Positions 60,900 through 64,000 of a stretch of 64,000 nucleotides of DNA are shown piece after piece. The translations under genes were made by a program, and so were the position numbers. This DNA comes from Sweltsa coloradensis. Its lineage: Eukaryota; Arthropoda; Insecta; Plecoptera; Chloroperlidae. How positions within the stretch are numbered: the first letter of the stretch is position 1; every line of letters begins with the position of its first letter. A model generated the notes under the pieces. That model was not told where the DNA came from and searched no databases. It saw only the letters and a list, made by a program, of their open reading frames with translations. The stretch spans positions 217,009 to 281,008 of the forward strand of contig JAMZAV010001856.1 in NCBI GenBank assembly GCA_024449915.1, in the 5' to 3' direction.

Positions 60900-61110
60900 T
60901 TCAGAGATTTCGAGGGCCTCCATTAAATTTTATCTCAATTGGATTATCAGTTTATCCGGAATCGTGTGGACAACACACTAAAAAAAAAAGAAAAACAAAA
61001 AAAACGTTAAGGATTTTTTTTCCAGTGAAGTGAAATGGAATCTTTTCTTCGCTCACTTCCCCTCGCTTCGCTCACTACGCCCCATCCAATTAAGGCTTTA
61101 TTTAAAAAAA
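60900..61110 (-). repeat. Dispersed repeat end, partner of 3650-3830
   Basis: On the minus strand TTAATTGGATGGGGCG, GAGCGAAGCGAGG, GATTCCATTTCACTTCACTG and CACGATTCCGGATAAAC match the 3.7 kb copy. Confidence 0.65.
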
Positions 61111-61111
61111 A

Positions 61112-61463
61112 ACGTCTGGGGCCGGGGTTAGAATTGGCCTAGACAATGGCTCTGCTAATCGTAAAAGGCGATTCAAGAGAAAAAAATCCATCCCCAAACA
61201 TCAGCTAGTAAGAGGTGAGTATATTACTCCTCAAAGCTAAAAAGAAGATCTGGCAATCGTCGTCGGGGACCTTGCCCCCTTCCCTTGACGACCCTTCGAC
61301 GACGATGACGGCAATGGCACCCCGAAAGATGACGAAGACAATGGGCGACCGCGACGTGAGAAATCCCTTTTCCTTTCCCCCTTTCCCGTGGCTAGTTCTG
61401 ACCCTCCTAGGTTATAGTGGTGCATTTTTAACATTACGGTTGACGCGCCTTAAACTTAATAAA
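61112..61463 (+). mobile_element. GAC-SINE
   Basis: AACGTCTGGGGCCGGGGTTAG to ACATTACGGTTGACGCGCC. All blocks are present and a LINE-A tail follows. Confidence 0.88.
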
Positions 61464-61479
61464 TCCAAAACTATTATTT

Positions 61480-61600
61480 TGTCCCCTTTAAACTAAGAAA
61501 ACAATTTATCAAACTCTCTTTACAATTATTTCATTAACCTACAATGTAACAGGCAGCACAATTTAGACTGTTGAAGCGCCCAAGTTTCTCACGTTGTCTC
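61480..61600 (+). mobile_element. LINE-A tail, diverged
   Basis: AAACTAAGAAAACAATTTATC, CAATGTAACAGGCAGCACAA, GTTGAAGCGCCC and CTCACGTTGTC. Confidence 0.72.
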
Positions 61601-61739
61601 GTACTTCAGCCATGCGTGACGGTTGACGCGTATATTAAATAGTATTTAGTCATTTTATCCCATCCTTTTGCTGAACAATATTGTAATCTTATTTCATAAA
61701 AACATTACGTCGGAGAAAATACAAAAACAAAAAGAGCAA

Positions 61740-61826
61740 AGTCATATTAATAAACTTATAATATAACAGGCGGACCAATGAGACCCGTCCAGTTTAGGCG
61801 CCCTAATTTCTCATGTCGTCGTTTTG
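61740..61826 (+). mobile_element. LINE-A tail, diverged
   Basis: CTTATAATATAACAGGCGG, GTTTAGGCGCCCTAATTTC and TCATGTCGTCG. Confidence 0.68.
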
Positions 61827-62150
61827 GGGGTTTGATTTTATTTGCTCCTTTTTTTAGTGACAAAGCCGAGTGAAACAAATGTCGGTTGAATGCGGTCAGT
61901 GCCAGTGGACACAAGCAAAGGCTATTGATTTACTAGAACCATCTTTATTTTTATTTTAAACAATCCAGAAATTAAAAAACTCCGCCCCAACCGGGACTAA
62001 TCATAATGATAATTTCTGGATTTGAATTAAATAAAAATAAAAAAAACACCTACGGGAGTGTTTCCCGACCAACCGAATCGGGGAAACAACCATCTTTGTT
62101 GTGATGCAAAAAACAAACAATGTTGTGTTGGCTGCTTTGCCAACTATAAC
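61827..62150. other. No gene seen
   Basis: Contains the second arm of the inverted repeat with 59.87 kb (CACCTACGGGAGTGTTTCCC). Confidence 0.45.
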
Positions 62151-62189
62151 TGTCCTCCTGCCTCTCGTCCCGGGGGCCCCCCCCCCCTC

Positions 62190-62372
62190 CTTTATGACCT
62201 GCTCGTCGACGAGGATCATGACAATACTAACGATGACAAGTACAATGACGACCACGATGTGTGTACCTTCCTGTTCGTCCCCCTACCTGTGGCTAGTTCT
62301 GACCAGCATAAAACTTTCCTATCCATCTCTCTTAGGGTAGATTGGCCCATTGTGACCTAACGGGTAAACGTT
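62190..62372 (+). mobile_element. GAC-SINE, 3' half, diverged
   Basis: GACGAGGATCATGACAATAC, ACCTGTGGCTAGTTCTGACC, AGCATAAAAC and GTGACCTAACGGGTAAACG. Confidence 0.72.
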
Positions 62373-62394
62373 CACAGACAAGCAATGAATTACT

Positions 62395-62467
62395 TACAAA
62401 ATAAAATATTACAAGCCGCACACTGTGAGCCGACCAGTTGACGCGCCCTAGTTTCTCACGTCGTCGT
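62395..62467 (+). mobile_element. LINE-A tail, diverged
   Basis: ATTACAAGCCGCACACTGTG, GACCAGTTGACGCGCCC and TTTCTCACGTCGTCG. Confidence 0.7.
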
Positions 62468-62487
62468 GTTTACCTATCCACATTATT

Positions 62488-62670
62488 TAGCCCAGAGCAT
62501 TGCTCTTAATCCATATAAACCAAACCCTCGTGATGTTAGAACCCCTCTTTCCTCCCCTTACCAGTGGCTGGTTCTGACAAGCAAGGATCGTTTCTTCCAC
62601 ATATCCCAAGGCTAGAGTGACGCGTTACGACCTAACGGTTGACATGCCCTTAGTCCAAATAAACAGTAAA
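62488..62670 (+). mobile_element. GAC-SINE, internally deleted
   Basis: GCCCAGAGCATTGCTCT, then a jump to TCGTGATGTTAGAACCCC, CAGTGGCTGGTTCTGAC and GACCTAACGGTTGACATGCC. Confidence 0.78.
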
Positions 62671-62689
62671 CAATACCAAAAAAAACAAC

Positions 62690-62806
62690 AAAATAATTTT
62701 AAAATCAAACATAGTTCACTAACTCATTAATTTACTTACAATGTCACATGCAGCGCAACATGACCTGACCGGTTTCATAGCCCTAGATTCTCTCGTCGTC
62801 GTAACT
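62690..62806 (+). mobile_element. LINE-A tail
   Basis: CAATGTCACATGCAGCGCAA, ACATGACCTGACCGG and CTCTCGTCGTCG. Confidence 0.75.
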
Positions 62807-62814
62807 TCTTTGAT

Positions 62815-63232
62815 GTCTTTTTTCAATACTTCTCGCTGGAACGAAGGATCCTTCGCCGCATCGCGCGGATTTCCCCCGATGACGCGGAATGAAGACGTCT
62901 ATACCCCAAACCGCCGTCGGTGGTATCAGCTCTCGACTCGACACCCTCGCAGGGGCTTACGTGCACGTCTTCACGCAGGCGGCAGGAATGATCTTCACGA
63001 CCTCGTTTCGCGTCCTCGAGCCTTCAGACCTCTACCAAGCTTCAAATACATACCCTTATCCGCCATTTACCTATCAATTTGTCTAACTTTATAAATGTCA
63101 TGTTCTCTTGTTGTTTTTCATGAATGTAATGTTTAACTTGTAACGCTGTAATCACTGTCAGGCTACAAGGGGCCACACTTGCCCTGCATTAGCCTTCCTG
63201 CCCTATGGGCAGGTTAAATTTAATAAATAATA
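62815..63232 (+). mobile_element. LINE-D 3' coding end and UTR
   Basis: A GC-richer stretch (62,835-63,060) is open in two frames, one reading VYTPNRRRWYQLSTRHPRRG; I cannot tell which is right. The UTR shared with 25,240-25,445 (GTCATGTTCTCTTGTTG, GCTACAAGGGGCCACACTTG, CTGCCC..GGGCAG hairpin) ends AAATTTAATAAATAATAA. The shared UTR, hairpin and A-rich tail suggest a LINE, but the clade is undetermined. Confidence 0.6.
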
Positions 63233-63592
63233 ACCAGAGCATTGCTCTGCTAATCGTAAAAGGCGATTCAAGAGATAAAGTCCACCTCGCAAACATCAGC
63301 TAGTAAGAACGGAGTATCTTACTCCCCGAAACTAGAGGCGAGCTCTGGCAATCGTCTTCGGGGACCTTGCTACCTTCCCTTGACGACCCCCTGGCGACGA
63401 TGACAATGACAAAACGAACGATGACGAAGACGATGACGACCGCGAAGTGAGAAACCCCCCTTCCTCCCCTGACCCGTGGCTGGTTCTGACCAGCATGGGC
63501 CCCTTCTCCCCTACCCCCCCCCCCTACCCCCCCTAGGTAAGAGTGGTGCATTATGACCTAACGGTTGACGAGTCCTTTTTCCAAATAAAAAA
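63233..63592 (+). mobile_element. GAC-SINE, head-truncated
   Basis: CCAGAGCATTGCTCTGC to TTGACGAGTCC and an A run. The GAC block and pyrimidine block are complete. Confidence 0.9.
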
Positions 63593-63593
63593 A

Positions 63594-63685
63594 AACGCTG
63601 TAATCACTGTCAGGCTACAAGGGGCCACACTTGCCCTGCATTAGCCTTCCTGCCCTATGGGCAGGTTAAATTCAATAAATATTAA
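63594..63685 (+). mobile_element. LINE-D terminal fragment, second unit
   Basis: CGCTGTAATCACTGTCAGG to GGGCAGGTTAAATTCAATAA. Only the last ~90 bp of LINE-D. Confidence 0.85.
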
Positions 63686-63826
63686 TAAGAGCATGGCTCT
63701 GCTAATCGTAATAGGCGAGGAAGGAGGAAAATACCATCTCGCAAACATCAAATAGAACCCCAGTAAAGAAATATTTTACTCCCTAATTACCGAGCGGTTG
63801 ACGCGTCCTGAATCAAAATAAACAAT
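63686..63826 (+). mobile_element. GAC-SINE, internally deleted
   Basis: AAGAGCATGGCTCTGC, CGTAATAGGCGAGG, TCGCAAACATCAAATAG, then CCGAGCGGTTGACGCGTCC. Confidence 0.85.
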
Positions 63827-63829
63827 AGA

Positions 63830-64000
63830 ATGCTTCGCAAACGCTTTTTTCAGGCGCGTTGTTGGATGAGCGTATGTTTTTTTAAACAATAAAACGCGTA
63901 AAATTGCGATTTTCATGAGAAATTATTTTTCGATTAGGCTCAAATCTCACACAAATATATAAATTTATAAAATTAAGGTTCTGTGAAAATATCTTACAAT
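63830..64000. repeat. AT-rich repeat, second locus, cut by window end
   Basis: GCTTCGCAAACGCTTTTTTC and AAAATTGCGATTTTCATG match the start of the 60.28-60.89 kb array in the same orientation. Confidence 0.8.

Larger units (their letters stand above)
63142..63690. repeat. Tandem duplication, ~452 bp period
   Basis: AACGCTGTAATCACTGTCAG at 63,142 recurs at 63,594, each followed by the LINE-D end and a GAC-SINE that lacks its first ~26 bases and starts at AGAGCAT. The shared unusual SINE start argues for duplication rather than two insertions. Confidence 0.8.

Overview
This is a repeat-dense, AT-rich nuclear segment from an animal, most likely an invertebrate. Intron-style splice signals, non-LTR retrotransposons (LINEs), tRNA- and 5S-like SINEs, hAT-type elements, MITEs and a minisatellite are present. 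There are no bacterial operons and almost no intact long reading frames. The tRNA-derived SINE body and the RNase H-bearing LINE resemble families seen in arthropods and other invertebrates, but the species cannot be fixed from the sequence. From about 46.6 to 56.6 kb the sequence is visibly degraded: homopolymer blocks replace normal sequence, as in poor base calls. Reading frames there should not be trusted.

Names used below. LINE-A is an I-like non-LTR retrotransposon with reverse transcriptase, RNase H and a CCHC knuckle. Its 3' end carries a GGCGC...GCGCC hairpin and a (GTC)n terminus. GAC-SINE is a ~380 bp element with a head like GTCTGGGCCCGGGGTAGAAT, a GAC/GAT-rich middle, and a 3' end with the same kind of hairpin plus an A-rich tail. 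LINE-B and LINE-C are RT-bearing LINEs on the minus strand. LINE-D and LINE-E are fragments of further LINEs. Element P is an unclassified ~1.7 kb element with a foldback at one end.

Layout. 0-5 kb: LINE-A tail, GAC-SINEs and a ~0.95 kb direct duplication. 5.1-8.8 kb: one LINE-A copy broken by a GAC-SINE, element P (itself carrying a hAT-like MITE) and a 5S-like SINE. 9.7-11.4 kb: remnant of a CXC-domain gene on the minus strand, a tRNA-SINE and a hAT-like MITE with an 8 bp duplication. 13-19 kb: SINEs, tails and a CTAG MITE. 19.1-24.8 kb: a giant inverted-repeat (Foldback-like) element whose arms are ~300 bp subrepeats, with a 2.5 kb LINE-A inserted. 26.6-29.9 kb: about 15.5 tandem copies of a 204 bp unit encoding, on the minus strand, the C-terminal half of a tryparedoxin/nucleoredoxin-type thioredoxin fold. 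30-39 kb: GAC-SINE/LINE-A tail pairs, a second long LINE-A with a nested LINE-C, and a candidate 64 bp exon. 39-42.4 kb: two CTAG MITEs, one holding the inverted copy of element P. 44.2 kb: a GC-rich exon whose phase fits the 64 bp exon. 44.8-46.6 kb: LINE-B. 46.6-57.3 kb: degraded sequence with SINEs, a hAT element and one arm of a 1.4 kb palindrome. 57.6-64 kb: a hAT element with a recognisable transposase end, an RTE-like LINE fragment, more SINE/tail pairs and a LINE-D end.

The only candidates for host genes are the thioredoxin-like repeat array (-), the two phase-compatible exons at 33.2 and 44.2 kb (+), and the broken CXC gene (-). Everything else is mobile DNA, much of it nested, so relative insertion order can be read directly. 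The strongest unusual signals are the thioredoxin-half array and the pairing of GAC-SINE with LINE-A tails, always on the same strand and sharing a 3' hairpin.
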